Positions 10,236 through 20,891 of a stretch of DNA of 27,240 nt are shown one piece after another. How positions within the stretch are numbered: position 1 is the stretch's first letter; each line of letters opens with the position of its first letter. Origin of the DNA: Gnetum montanum (Eukaryota; Streptophyta; Gnetopsida; Gnetales; Gnetaceae); contig MNCI01003675.1 in the NCBI GenBank assembly GCA_015680685.1, positions 1-27,240 of the forward strand. The letters run 5' to 3'. Under the pieces are notes generated by a model that was not told the origin of the DNA, made no database searches, and saw only the letters and a list, made by a program, of their open reading frames with translations. The translations under genes and the position numbers were made by a program.

Positions 10236-12490
10236 GCCCCCTAGAAAGAAAGCTAGTTGAAAGAAGAAAATGCCCAGGTGGCTTTCTTTCTACAACAATG
10301 GCACTAACATTATCTTATAAAATTAAAATAAAAGCAACAATGCCTAGATCTAGCTAAAAAATAGGTCAATCAATATTAATTTAAGAATTAAGAGATAATT
10401 TTAAAAAGAAATTGATATAGTAAAATGTTTGTGCAAGATTCATTAGATTAAAAAAAATCAAACTTTTTATTATTCAACCCAAAAGAAAATCATTTGCACA
10501 TTTGTAAACCAAAGAAATGACCACAATTAGATAAATTAATAATCTCATATTTGTTCAATCACATAATAATACTTTATAATTTCTAGCCACACACAAAAAC
10601 AAGATCTGAATTTAACTCTTGTAACCATTTTACTAGTAATCATTTAATCAGGAAATTCATATGTTCAATAGCAGAGAATAGATAGATGACAACTATAAAT
10701 TAACATCCTAGGTTTTCCCCCACTCCATCAACTTATAGAAAAATATTAAAATCAGACTTGAGAAGGTATAGGAAGAAGAAGTATAATTCAAAATTCAGAT
10801 CCAAGATTTATGCATTTAAAAGGGGAGGGTTTATCAACCGAATTCCAACCAAAATCCAAGAATTCAGTAATTCACAATTAGCGATGGGCCCAAGGATACT
10901 CTCGCTTTTTGCCGACGGTACCAATCCTTGTATTAGGGATCCATAGCCCTTGTTGGCAATCCTTTGCCAAAAATGCCCCAAATCGTTATGGGTGTTTCTG
11001 AATCATTACAAAAACAACTCTCATCCAAGTCATTTAGGTATGATAGTGCAGAGGACAGACGAAGAGATCCAAAAAATAAGTCTAAACAGCAATCTTGATA
11101 TTTTCATTCAAGCATTGTGAAGGTGGTTAGACAAGCAAGAAAATAAAAGTTTGAGAAAATCAACCCTTGCTAACCATTATCAAACATAACAAAGATCGAT
11201 CATTTTACCTCCTTATTTAGATATCTTGCTTACTAAGAGGAATTATCTGAATATTGGATTGTTATGCCGCACTTGTTTTCTTTCTCTTTGCTATCTCTTG
11301 TAGCAACAAGAGTCTTCTCTTCCTTCGCAGCCACACTCCTTGTTGATGTATCCTTCTTTTTTTTGTGTTCTACAAAGTTACTTTTGCCTTGTGTGTATTC
11401 TTTTTTTTCCTCTCCTTTTCCTATTTGTAGATGGAATAATGGATAATGAATGGTTTTTTGTAATTGACTTCTTAGGGACTGTTTGTATTCTTTTCTTTCT
11501 TTTTTTAAAGTTATCTCTATCTCTCTCTCTCTCTCTCTCTTTTCAACAATGGATCATGAGTTCAATTCTCTTCATGATTACTATAATAAAATCAATAAAG
11601 TATGTATATTCACAAGTTGCAGGTTCAATTCCTAAATCAACAATTTTTGATATTTTAGAATTCAGATTTTGCTAGATCCCAAATTCAATTCCTCTTGAAC
11701 ATTCCAACATAACATCTATCTCTTTATCATTTGGAATTATCATAAGATGCAAGAAAAGAGTTTTCAAATAGATTCATGATAAGGGCAGTTCAAGATACAT
11801 AATCAAATAAGGCACCTTCTTTTTCAGGTCATCAATGATGTGAATTTTTCCATCATCTTAAGAGCCCTAAAAGGTCATCACATGACCTTTCTACAACAAT
11901 GGAGAGGGTACTTATACTCTACTCTTTTAAACTAAAAAGAGTAATGCATCACATTTAGATAAAATAAAAAAGTTAAAATATAAAGCTACAATATTTGCAC
12001 ACAATATCCCTTGATGTTCCTCCAACTTGATTCATAGGTCAAGTTCTTCAATATGAACATTCTTTTGCATCTCAACATACCTATTTTAGCTCCTAAGGCA
12101 CATCTTAGAGTATTGTCTTTTGTTTTTCTTTTGTTTCTTAGCATCTCTATTAAAATAGAACAGAAAATATTTTGTTTTCCCGTATATTATTTATCATTAT
12201 TATTTTAAAACATTCCCAACATGTATTTTAAATCATATTTCTTATGCATAAAGTATTTAAACATTTAAGCATACTACATATAAAAATTTGGTCAACAAAT
12301 TTATTACTATTCCAATTAGCCATTTCCACCATAGTCCAAACAAAGCACACACACACTTGTCAACAAAACATGCACACAAACACACAAAAAGACTATTACA
12401 ATCATTAATGCAAAAGCTCAAGGAGAAGTGGTTCATTACAGCTTACATGATGGAAATACTTTTGAAGCCCAATTCCGTACATGTTGAGTA
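10236..12490. other. AT-rich region, no gene recognised
   Basis: Long AT-rich, low-complexity DNA. The ORF at 10758-10946 has no recognisable domain, and those at 11264-11675 are hydrophobic because the DNA is T-rich. A CT microsatellite lies at 11520-11541, and a loose CACA-rich patch occurs at 12343-12388. I see no RNA gene, no retroelement domain and no terminal repeats. Confidence 0.6.
11520..11541 (+). repeat. (CT)n microsatellite
   Basis: About ten uninterrupted CT units, embedded in a wider pyrimidine-rich tract from about 11485 to 11545. Confidence 0.9.
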
Positions 12491-12854
12491 AAGGGTCAAT
12501 GCCAAAATACATGAACAAAGTCATCTTTTCCACCACAAAGAGGGCAATTAGGACCAGGAATCCCCAAATATTCTAAATGTTTACCAATAGGTAGACCTTG
12601 GTGGAGGAGACACTAGAGGAATTGCTTAATTTTGGGGAGGGTCAGTAATTTCCAAATACGTTGGAAGAGGGGGATCTAGAATTTTTCTGACTCTTGTTTA
12701 TGCCAAGACTTATTACAGTGTTGAATGATCTCAGATGGGTCATGCAAAAGGTGAAAGGGAACATATGGTCGGTAAGGTAGGAGTTTTGTCCCATTAATTC
12801 ATTGAAGGGCATGAAAAGTGCTTTGCACCGTAACATCTAGTTGCCAATGACAAT
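12490..12854 (-). mobile_element. LINE fragment with zf-RVT zinc motif
   Basis: Read on the minus strand, 12660-12493 gives WKLLTLPKIKQFL, then GLPIGKHLEYLG, then CPLCGGKDDFVHVFWH. This is the pre-zinc helix and CxxC...H zinc motif characteristic of the C-terminal part of plant LINE ORF2. Stops interrupt the frame, so it is a pseudogene. The part at 12662-12854 also occurs in inverted orientation at 13035-13227. It is the 3' end of the LINE whose upstream part lies at 13229-13690. Confidence 0.8.
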
Positions 12855-13227
12855 NACATGATCCCCTTGCCATCACAAATGCTAAGGTTGCTACTTCTTG
12901 GTATCAGAAGAATGTTATTTCTTTGAATTATTTTAGGTTGGCTGGTCAATGGATTTCGAGGGCTAAGTTTAATAATTTGTATGGGGAGTCAGATGCAATA
13001 AACCATTGCCTGGCTCAGATTTACACCTTTCTCCATTGTCATTGGCAACTAGATGTTACGGTGCAAAGCACTTTTCATGCCCTTCAATGAATTAATGGGA
13101 CAAAACTCCTACCTTACCGACCATATGTTCCCTTTCACCTTTTGCATGACCCATCTGAGATCATTCAACACTGTAATAAGTCTTGGCATAAACAAGAGTC
13201 AGAAAAATTCTAGATCCCCCTCTTCCA
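12662..13227. repeat. Inverted repeat, 193-bp arms, each ending at an N
   Basis: Left arm 12662-12854 and right arm 13035-13227 are exact reverse complements wherever I compared them, and both are 193 bases long. The left arm is followed directly by N (12855) and the right arm directly by N (13228). The coincidence of arm ends with gap characters points to a contig overlap placed in the wrong orientation, not to a biological hairpin. Confidence 0.92.
12856..13227 (+). mobile_element. 372-bp contig carrying the middle of the LINE, apparently inverted
   Basis: Here the LINE reads on the plus strand (ITNAKVATSWYQKN, later HCHWQLDVTVQSTFHALQ), although the flanking pieces of the same LINE read on the minus strand. 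From the right edge its frame continues directly into the minus-strand frame of the left contig just before the WKLLTLPKIKQ passage. Two internal stops are present. The piece lies between two single Ns. Confidence 0.75.
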
Positions 13228-13228
13228 N

Positions 13229-13690
13229 CGCTTGATGAAGTCTTAATTGGAGAAGGGTCCCAATAATATTCGGGGCATCTAAATGTTGAACCAACTGCTT
13301 AGCTACTAGGGTAATTTCCTACTTAAAGGAATTCAAAAGACCTAAGCCGCCTTTATTCTTGGGGAGAGTAACAATATTCCAAGCGACACAATGGAAGCCT
13401 TTCTGAGAATCTTTGGAGGATCACATGAAGTCACGAAATAATCGTTCTAGCTTCTAGTAAGTAGCTTGGGAGGGGGCCCAACACAAAGAGTAATGCACAT
13501 GGGTTGACACACATATGGACTTACATACGAGGTACTTACCCATGAGTGTGAGGGGTTTAGTCTTCCATTTTTCAAGTTTCTTTTGAATCCGATAAATAAC
13601 CTGCTCCCAGATTCAACCTCGTACTTTATGATGCAAAGTATGAGCCAACCACTCTTGTTCATGGTTAAACATGATATTATCTTTTTAAAG
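13229..13690 (-). mobile_element. LINE fragment, connection region after the reverse transcriptase
   Basis: Minus-strand fragments give KLEKWKTKPLTLMGKY (about 13580-13530) and then FRDFMWSSKDSQKGFH with LPKNKGGLGLLNSF (about 13440-13335). These match the conserved KKL..WK...LS.AGR, FLW, and LPK..GGLGL motifs between the RT and zinc motif of plant LINEs. Frameshifts and stops show it is dead. The 5' limit, close to the copia LTR, is uncertain. Confidence 0.75.
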
Positions 13691-13835
13691 TGATTTTGAA
13701 CTTTATCCTAATCTTAAACAAGGTTTGGGAAAAAATTTAATTAATGTTTAACCTTGAACATTAAAAGCCAACTCATTATAAAATAGTGTACAATTCTTCA
13801 TTTGTTATTTTATCCATGGCATAGAATCATATAGA

Positions 13836-14350
13836 TGTTAAGTAGTGTGTAGGGTAGAAATTATTTTCTCCTACTTTGGACAATTTTTAAAAAAGTTATG
13901 TGGGATAGTAACTTTTTAATTATTAAATTTTTTTTATCATGTAATGTTTTTTTTTAAATAAAGTTTTTTCTAGTAGTTAATGGTCAATCATTATGAGTTT
14001 AACTCAATCATGTTGAGTTTAACTCCTAGTTGAGTTTTTTTTCCTTTTCTATATAGAAGCAGTTGGAAGAGTTACCTTATCATAAAAAAAAGAAGCATGC
14101 TATAATGTTATTTCTAAAATAATGGAAGAAGTTATTAATTCTCATATTTTTCAAGTTTATTCCAATTTTAATTTTTCATAGTGAATTTTCCAATGATTTG
14201 ATTTTCATAGTTTAATTTCTCAATTTCTTAGTTATTTCACAATACATTTCACACAACATCATAAGATTTCACAATATCACAAGTGTTTCTTAGTTTTAAC
14301 CTTAAAGCTTTCATTCCTCCTCATCCTTATTTGCTACGCTCATTCCAACA
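13836..14350 (+). mobile_element. 5' LTR of the Ty1/copia element (left end tentative)
   Basis: The right end is set by CCAACA at 14345-14350 immediately before the primer-binding site. The left end is a guess: TGTTA at 13836 is the best TG start in reach, giving about 515 bp. A TATA-like CTATATAG lies at about 14049-14056. Just upstream, TGAGTTTAACTC occurs twice (13994-14005 and 14014-14025, period 20) and is nearly palindromic, possibly a promoter element. No matching 3' LTR occurs in the window. Confidence 0.55.
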
Positions 14351-14352
14351 AT

Positions 14353-14364
14353 TGGTATCAGAGC
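14353..14364 (+). other. Primer-binding site for initiator tRNA-Met
   Basis: TGGTATCAGAGC, the standard plant copia primer site complementary to the 3' end of initiator tRNA-Met. It lies two bases after the LTR end CCAACA and fixes the orientation of the element as plus. Confidence 0.9.
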
Positions 14365-14379
14365 AATTAATCCATTCTC

Positions 14380-15690
14380 ATGGCTACTAAACAAATCAAA
14401 GACATTTCGAAGTGTTTTGCTATTTTTTATGGCTCTTAAGATTTTACTTATTAGTCATACCTAATGAAATCCCTCTTCCAATTTCATGAACTGTGGGAGT
14501 ATGTTGAACTTAGTTTTATTTTGCCTCCAAATTCGATGACAAGAGAGTAGAGGAATAAGCTCAAAAGATAATAGGAAGACTGATTCATTTGTGAATATGA
14601 TTATTTTTACTAGTGTTTTAGAGATAATTGGAGCTACAATCATTACTGAAGACACATCCAAGGCTTTGTTGGGACACCTTGCAAGAAGAGTACAGAGGTA
14701 ATGAGATAAACAAGAAATTGAAGGAAATGAAATATAGGATCAAGTATGATAATCTGAGGATTACAAGAGGAGAGTCACTCTCTCATTTTTTTGATACGCT
14801 TCACATTATTTTGAGAAATTTGGATGAGTACAATTGTAGCCTCATAATGCAATAGAAGGTAAATAAGGTGATGAAAGTTCTTTATAATGATTACAAATTC
14901 TCCACCTCTATTAAAATTATTGTTCAGACAAAAGACCTCTCCATCTATACAATCGATGAGTTAATTGCAAGTTTGAAGGCTTTAGAAGAATTGAAGATTT
15001 CAAATCCAAATGAAAATGCTTATGTTGTAGCTCTATGCCTTTAAAGAGGTGGAAGATTCACTAGAGGAAGAAGAGGGAGAGGTAGATTTAACTATTCAAG
15101 AGAAGAGAGGCAATCAAATGACACAAGGCCTTGAAATTTCATAGGATTTTAGCTAAGAGGCAGAGGTTTTTAGAATTTTTTTAGAGGAAGAGGAGGTCCT
15201 AGAGGTGGTAGGACAAATTTCCAGCAAAAAGAAGGTCAAGATGCACCATCTTCATCAGTTCCATGGTGCACCTTTTGTGGCAATAGAGGCCATTATGAAG
15301 AAAGATGTTGGTAGAATATTGGTATTCAAAATCTCATAATTCAAGATACTCAAGAAGGAGAAAATATTACATCACAAGATAGTGGCAAACAAGTTACAGA
15401 TGATCAAGATAACTCAAATTTTGTAGCATTCATCATGTTTGATAATATCACTTCAAGTACATGGATCCTTGACAGTGGTTGTTCAAACCACATGACTTCT
15501 CACAAAGAAGCTTTTATTGAGTATAAGCTAAATGGCAAGTTGGGCACAATTAAAGTTGGTGATGGTGAGCAGACCCATATTGAAGATATTGAAAAAGTCC
15601 TTATTACTCTTAAAGATGGAAGTCGAGTGCACCTCTATGATGTTTTCTATGTTCTAAAATTGTCTAATTCTTTACTTTTAGTTGGATAGA
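14380..15690 (+). pseudogene. Copia gag and protease, decayed
   Basis: This is the gag capsid-nucleocapsid part and the aspartic protease of the Ty1/copia polyprotein. A gag start near 14380 (MATKQIKDISK-like) is soon broken by stops. 14628-14855 keeps a UBN2/retrotrans-gag-like passage, and an Arg/Gly-rich stretch lies at about 15045-15225. The zinc knuckle at about 15267-15310 is intact as CTFCGNRGHYEERC (CX2CX4HX4C). The protease part at 15435-15689 carries ILDSGCSNHMT, the DSG active site of copia proteases, and ends at a stop before the integrase. At least ten stops separate the pieces, so no functional polyprotein can be made. Confidence 0.85.
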
Positions 15691-15869
15691 TGGTGAAAAG
15701 GAGAAATAAGATTGTTTTTAAAGATGACATTTATACAATTTTAGACTCCAGAAGAATCATACCAAAGCTTCTAAGACTTAAAAATTAGATCTATTGTCTT
15801 GGAGCTACTTTTGTATAGAATCATGTTAATGAGAAGTTTACTTTTATAACTAAGATTAAAGAGGCAAGA

Positions 15870-17008
15870 TTGTGCCATTGGAGGCTTGGGAATGCCTCCT
15901 ATAAAAACATTGAAAAGTTGGTTAAATTCAAGGTTGCTTTTGGTTTCAAGTTCTTAAATTTTCCTAATAAAGTTTGTGACACATATCTTAAAGGCAAGCA
16001 AAAGGCCTTTCCTCATGTAGCTCATATGGAAAAGAAGGCACATCCACTAGAACTTTTGCATATAGATATGGTTGGAACTATGTCCATAGTTGCAATAAAT
16101 GGAGGAAGATACTTTTTGGTAATTATTGATGATTTTTCTAGGTATGCTTGGTCATATGTTTTGCATTCCAAGGATGAAGTATTTCCTACATTTAAGAATT
16201 TTCAGAAGCTTGTTAAGAATAGATTTGGTTTGAGAATTAAGGCAATCGGGTCAAATCGTGATGGTAAATTTGTTTCAAATGAATTTGATGATTATTTTGC
16301 TAAATGTGGAATAGAAAAACAAACCACATGGGGGTATTTATCCCAAAGCAATGGCATAGTAGAAAGGAAGAATGGTATCTTACAAGAAATGACAAGATAT
16401 TTATTGAAACATGCCTCAATTTTGAATGAGGATTAGCATGAGGCAATCCACACGAAAATCTATTTGCTCAATAGGTTGCTCACTTCATCAAATGGAGAGA
16501 AAATTCCTTACTAATTGCTTTATGGTAAGCCTCAAAATTTATCTCATTTAAAGGTGTTTGGTTATATTTGTTATATCAAGATTCCAAATTAGTTGATAGA
16601 TATATTGGATGATAGAGGTAAAAGGTGTTTGTTTTCTGGTTATGATTCAAGAGCATGTGGATATAAATGTTTTGATCCCATTGATAGGAAGTGGTATTAC
16701 TCTAGAAATGTTGTATTTGATGACTCAAAGGGAGGTTTTGATGAGTTTCACAAGCTTGATCAAGACAAGAAGCAAGAGTATAGCTCAAGACTTTGGGTGG
16801 AAAAGGACCATCCACCTTCTCAAATGTTGAACAAAGAATGTAATGGAAGAATGACAAGAAGTTAAGCCATTGCTCATGTTGCATATGCTACTCTTGCACA
16901 TGAGCCCTCAAATGTCAAGAAGGATCTTAAATCTCAAGTTTGAATTGAAGCCATGAAGAAGGAAATAAGTTCTATTAAGAGAAATAAAACTTGGACATTG
17001 ATGGATAG
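15870..17008 (+). pseudogene. Copia integrase, decayed
   Basis: The GAG-pre-integrase motif reads CHWRLGNASYKNIEKL at 15873, where the family has HxRLGH. The integrase core at 15870-16436 keeps the first catalytic aspartate (LLHIDMVG) and IIDDFSRYAW. The second catalytic site reads GSNRDGKF where the family has SDNGGEF, so that aspartate appears lost. The glutamate is kept in GIVERKNG. Stops at 16434 and 16513 break the frame before the C-terminal part at 16593-16865 (DDRGKRCLFSGYDSRACGY). The region from 16506 is repeated after the N at 17263. Confidence 0.85.
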
Positions 17009-17766
17009 TGATGAGACGCGACATGCACAGTGCCACGATATCGCGTCTTTCCCTACGATATCGCGGTCCGCCGCCATATCTATAAATAAGAGGTGGCACT
17101 CCCCTTATTTCAAAATCCTGGCTAGAAGTAGCAAAGCTCTGGCAGATTGATCACTCCAGAGTTAGAATTTTTCCCATGTGCCCGCAGTAGGAGTCCTAGA
17201 GTGAACGGCTCTTTATTCGAGCAGCTTGTAACCTGAACCCAAGTTGTGTACGGCAATAAAGANCCTTATTAATTGCTTTATGGTAAGCCTCAAAATGTAT
17301 CTCATTTAAAGGTGTTTGGTTATATTTGTTATATCAAGATTCCAAATTAGTTGATAGATATATTGGATGATAGAGGTAACAGGTGTTTGTTTTCTGGTTA
17401 TGATTCAAGAGCATGTGGATATAAATGTTTTGATCCCATTGACAGGAAGTGGTATTACTCTAGAAATGTTGTATTTGATGACTCAAAGGGAGGTTTTGAT
17501 GAGTTTCACAAGCTTGATCAAGACAAGAAGCAAGAGTATAGCTCAAGACTTTGGGTGGAAAAGGACCATCCACCTTCTCAAATGTTGAACAAAGAATGTA
17601 ATGGAAGAATGACAAGAAGTTAAGCCATTGCTCATGTTGCATATGCTACTCTTGCACATGAGCCCTCAAATGTCAAGAAGGATCTTAAATCTCAAGTTTG
17701 AATTGAAGCCATGAAGAAGGAAATAAGTTCTATTAAGAGAAATAAAACTTGGACATTGATGGATAG
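16506..17766 (+). repeat. 503-bp direct repeat: 16506-17008 and 17264-17766
   Basis: The two copies align without gaps at an offset of 758 bases. I count four differences in 503 bases, all within the first 180. Both carry the same stop codons, so they copy the same decayed copia locus. The second copy begins right after N (17263). The first ends exactly where LTR C starts, and the second continues straight on into the reverse transcriptase. Confidence 0.92.
17009..17262 (+). mobile_element. LTR C: first 254 bp of an LTR inserted in the copia element, cut by an N
   Basis: The segment starts with TGATGA at the point where the two copies of the flanking copia sequence diverge, so its left edge is an insertion junction (candidate 5-base target GATAG, 17004-17008). 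It has a TATA box TATAAATA at 17081-17088 and a possible poly(A) signal AATAAA at 17255-17260. It resembles the start of LTR B read on its minus strand (AGTAGCAAAGCTCT against AGTAACGAAGCTCT; AGTTAGAAT in both). It is CpG-rich, unlike its host element, which suggests a recent insertion. The rest of the LTR lies in the unassembled gap. Confidence 0.75.
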
Positions 17767-19201
17767 GCCAAAAGGGAAGAAAGTCACTGACACCAAATGG
17801 TTCTTCAAAACCAAATACAATGAATTTGGTAAAATTATTGCACACAAGGCTAGACTTGTAGTAAGATGTCTTCTTCAAAAGAGGCATGTTGATTATGATG
17901 AAATTTTTGCTCTTGCTGCTAGATTTGAGACTATTAATCTTATGGTCTCCCTTGCTACTAATAAAGGTATGAAACTCTATCAAATGGATGTTAATTTTGT
18001 TTTTTTAATGGAAAATTAGAATAGGATGTTTATATTTATCAACTTGAAAGTTTTGAGGTTCAAGGACATGAATAGAAGTTGTGCAAGTTGAATAAAGCTT
18101 TGTATGGCCTAAAGCAAGCTCTAAGAGCTTGGTTTCATAGACTTAATGACTTTTTTTTCTTAAGAATGATTATAGGAGTTGTATGTTTGAGCCTACCTTG
18201 TACATTAAACATGAGGGGTTCTGATTTCATCATTATTTCACTCTATGTTGATGACCTGATCTTTATAGCTACATCTGAAAAATTAAATGAGCAATTTCGA
18301 CATGATATGAAAGGTGAATTTGAGATGAAGAACATGGAAGTCCTTAAATATTTTTTAGGAATCAAAATTAATCAAGAAGAAGATTGTTTGAAGATGCATC
18401 AATTAAAGTGTGTACAAGCCATCATTGAAAAGTATGTGGTAGAGAAAGCCAAGATTGCTAAAACTCCACGTCTCCAATATATGAAGGTTTTAAAGAAAGA
18501 TGATACTCCACTGGTTGATCCTTATATAGAGGTATGATTGGTTCATTAAGATTTTTGTGTCATAGTAAGCTTGATTTGGAATATGCAGCTTCATTTTTAT
18601 CAAGCTTTATGCAAGAGCAAAGGTAATGACATCTTAATGCCTTAAAGCATCTTTTAAGGCATGTTAAAGGAATAGTTGATTTTGGCATTAAGTTTATTAA
18701 TGGAAATGGAAAGTTTTATGTTTTTTCTAATGTTGATTTGGGAGGAGATATAGATGATCATAAGTCAACTTTTGGTTGCTTTGTTTTCATGGTTCTAATC
18801 CTATTTATTGGAAGACAAAGAAACAAACTAGTGTGAGCCTTTCATCATGTGAGGAAAAATTTATTGGTATGGCTAAATGTCTTTAACATGTTTTATGGTT
18901 AAAAAATTTGTTTTCTCAATTGGGTTTTGAAACTGAGCTTCCAATTTTCATGTTTGTGGATAATACAATAATAATTCAGTTGTCTAAGTAGCACATAATT
19001 CATAAGAAGAGCAAGCACATTGACATCAAATATTACTTTATCAAGCATGAAGTGAAGAAGGGCACAATTAAGCCCACACATGTTCAAAGTAGTGATCAAT
19101 TAGTTGATTTACTAACTATACCATTGTAGGATTATTGAATTGACTATCTTTTGAACATGATTGATATGTGCGAAGTAGATGATGAGAAGAAAGATCTCTA
19201 A
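17264..19201 (+). pseudogene. Copia reverse transcriptase and RNase H, decayed
   Basis: After the repeated integrase tail, the RT begins at about 17711 (KNKTWTLMD-like, then TKWFFKTKYNEFGKIIAHKARLV) and continues through LYQMDVNFVFL to 18019. A second block at 18079-18537 contains KLNKALYGLKQALRAW and the catalytic LYVDDLIF at about 18241-18264, which is intact. RNase H remains follow: a DLGGDIDDHKSTFGC-like motif at about 18735-18780, SLSSCEEKFIGMA near 18840, and HIDIKYYFIKHEVKKG near 19020. The frame closes with TAA at 19199-19201. Stops and frameshifts separate the blocks. No polypurine tract or 3' LTR is recognisable downstream. Confidence 0.88.
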
Positions 19202-19330
19202 GTTTCTAATTTAGCTATTCTAAAAAAAAATGCCTTGTGAACTTATTTAACTTTCTAAAAGGAAAGTAACTAGTCTACCTTCTTGTGAAAGTACCCTACT
19301 AATGGCAAGTCTACTTGCATCCACCTTCAC

Positions 19331-20032
19331 TTAAAAAAGTTTCTGAAAATTTGGAATTACAAGTATCGGTTCACTAGTAATCTTTGCATTCAACAAGTTA
19401 GAGCTTCCTTGGGTTTTATTATTCCACCTAAAATCTTTATTTTTATTTAACAAAGCAAACATAGACAACAAAATACCATTAAAATTTTTTATGAACCATC
19501 TATAAAACCTTACTAAATCAAGAAATGATCTTATCTCCCTAACATTCTTAGGAGTTGGCCAATCCCTAATAGCTTTTACCTTGGTATCTTTCATTTGAAT
19601 TTGGTTTTTAAAAACCACATACCCTAAATATGTGATTTTTCTATTGAAGACATGACTTTTCTTCACATTGATCACCGGTTGTATCTCCTTTGACTTAAGA
19701 TATACCATCCTCAAGTGATCCAAGTGCTCTACCTCATTAGAGCTGTATACCAAAATATCATCAAATAAGATAAGACAACACTTATTAATTAAGTCCTTCA
19801 ATGCATTGTGCATCAACCTCATAAATGTAGTAGGTGCATTTGTGAGCTTAAATAACATCACCAACCACTCAAAAAATTCATTCGGTATTTTTAAAGCCAT
19901 CTTCCACTCATCACTAGGCTTGATTTTGATTTAATGGTATCCACTCTTCAAATTAATTTTGTTAAAAATATCTACATTAGTAAGGACATCAAGGATATCA
20001 TCCATCCTTGGAATAGCAAACATGTACCCATT
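19331..20032 (-). pseudogene. Ty3/gypsy reverse transcriptase-RNase H fragment, old and truncated by LTR B
   Basis: Minus-strand reading starts at the LTR B junction with FAIPRMDDIL. It continues through INLKSGYH with a stop replacing Q, then MALKIPNEFFEWLVMLFKLTNAPTTF. The catalytic FDDILVYSS follows, then KKSHVFNRKITYLGYVV and DWPTPKNVREIRSFL. It ends near the start of RNase H at 19331. The FDDILVYS and LTNAPTTF forms differ from the FMDDFSTYG and LCNAPATF of the large element at 23154-27240, so this is a different lineage. The upstream half is missing at 20033, where LTR B begins. Confidence 0.85.
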
Positions 20033-20891
20033 TGATGAGTGATGAGGTACCCCTACATCCAACTAGATGAATCACTAGGGCATTACGTGTGATTCGATCG
20101 AAGTCCATGGACCTATAGTTATCAAATGCACTAGCTCTTCTAGGAAGTGAAATGGGCATTGAGAACATTTGTTGTCTTCTCAACTATACATGTGAAGTTC
20201 AAGGGTATGGTTTAAGTGTAATTGAGGTATATGATTTTTCTTACTTTATATTTTATGGATTTGGTTGCCTACAACAAGAATGAAGAGTATAATAATTAAA
20301 GATCTAATTCTTCTATTACCTAGCTAGCCTAACATAAGTAACTACCCTACTTTCCTGGACACATCCTGAACACATATAGCACTATTGGGCTATGAAACGT
20401 TAAGTGTTGCTAGGTTACCAAGTACTATATGAATGCTCGAAGTGGTCGTGCTTGCATTCATTAACTGTTGAAAATAAATTGCTTAATTTAAATACATTAA
20501 AGTAAAGAGCAATAAAGCAAAGTGCAATAAAGAAAATATTAAGCTATTCTTAATGCTGCAAGGATTTTCAAAAGAGTTCATTTTATTCCTGTCACACTGT
20601 TGTGCTCAGGTACATTAGTTCTTGAACAAAGAATCATACACGCTTAGACTTCTTTTGCAGGCACTCAAAAAATATTCTAACTTTGAGGAAATGAAATGGC
20701 AAGAGCTTCGTTACTCTACTTGAAAACTAAATTGATGACTACTACCAAAACTGGAGCCTTGGCTTGGTATTTATAGATTGGGGAATATACCTTGACGTCA
20801 AACCATGGCCTTGATGTTGTGTACGTGATGTTGCAGCTCTAATGTTGGGTACCCGATGTTGGAGCAAATGGCAAATGGTTGTTCATCATAC
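20033..20891 (-). mobile_element. LTR B: complete 859-bp LTR
   Basis: On the minus strand it opens TGATGAACAACC at 20891 and closes CACTCATCA at 20033, giving TGATGA...TCATCA inverted ends. A TATA box (CTATAAATA) lies at about 20768-20776, and an AATAAA-type signal follows further along. A G-rich tract directly upstream of the TG end identifies it as a 3' LTR. At the other edge it interrupts an older gypsy reverse transcriptase, whose last five bases CCATT (20028-20032) would be one copy of the target duplication. The partner copy is not seen and would lie beyond the element's other LTR. It is related to LTR A and LTR C. Confidence 0.72.

Noticed and set aside
11264-11675. Hydrophobic ORFs resembling membrane proteins
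   Set aside because: Phenylalanine and leucine richness comes from T-rich low-complexity DNA and a CT microsatellite. No homologous pattern was recognised.
12642-13235. Identical short proteins on opposite strands at 12642-12836 and 13053-13235, first read as a palindromic or hairpin element
   Set aside because: The repeat arms end exactly at N characters and the surrounding LINE coding is restored by flipping the middle contig, so an assembly fault explains it better. The frame is also not the LINE coding frame.
16609-17588. Duplicate short ORFs in shifted frames (16609-16830, 17367-17588, and minus-strand partners)
   Set aside because: They are frame shadows of the duplicated copia integrase tail.
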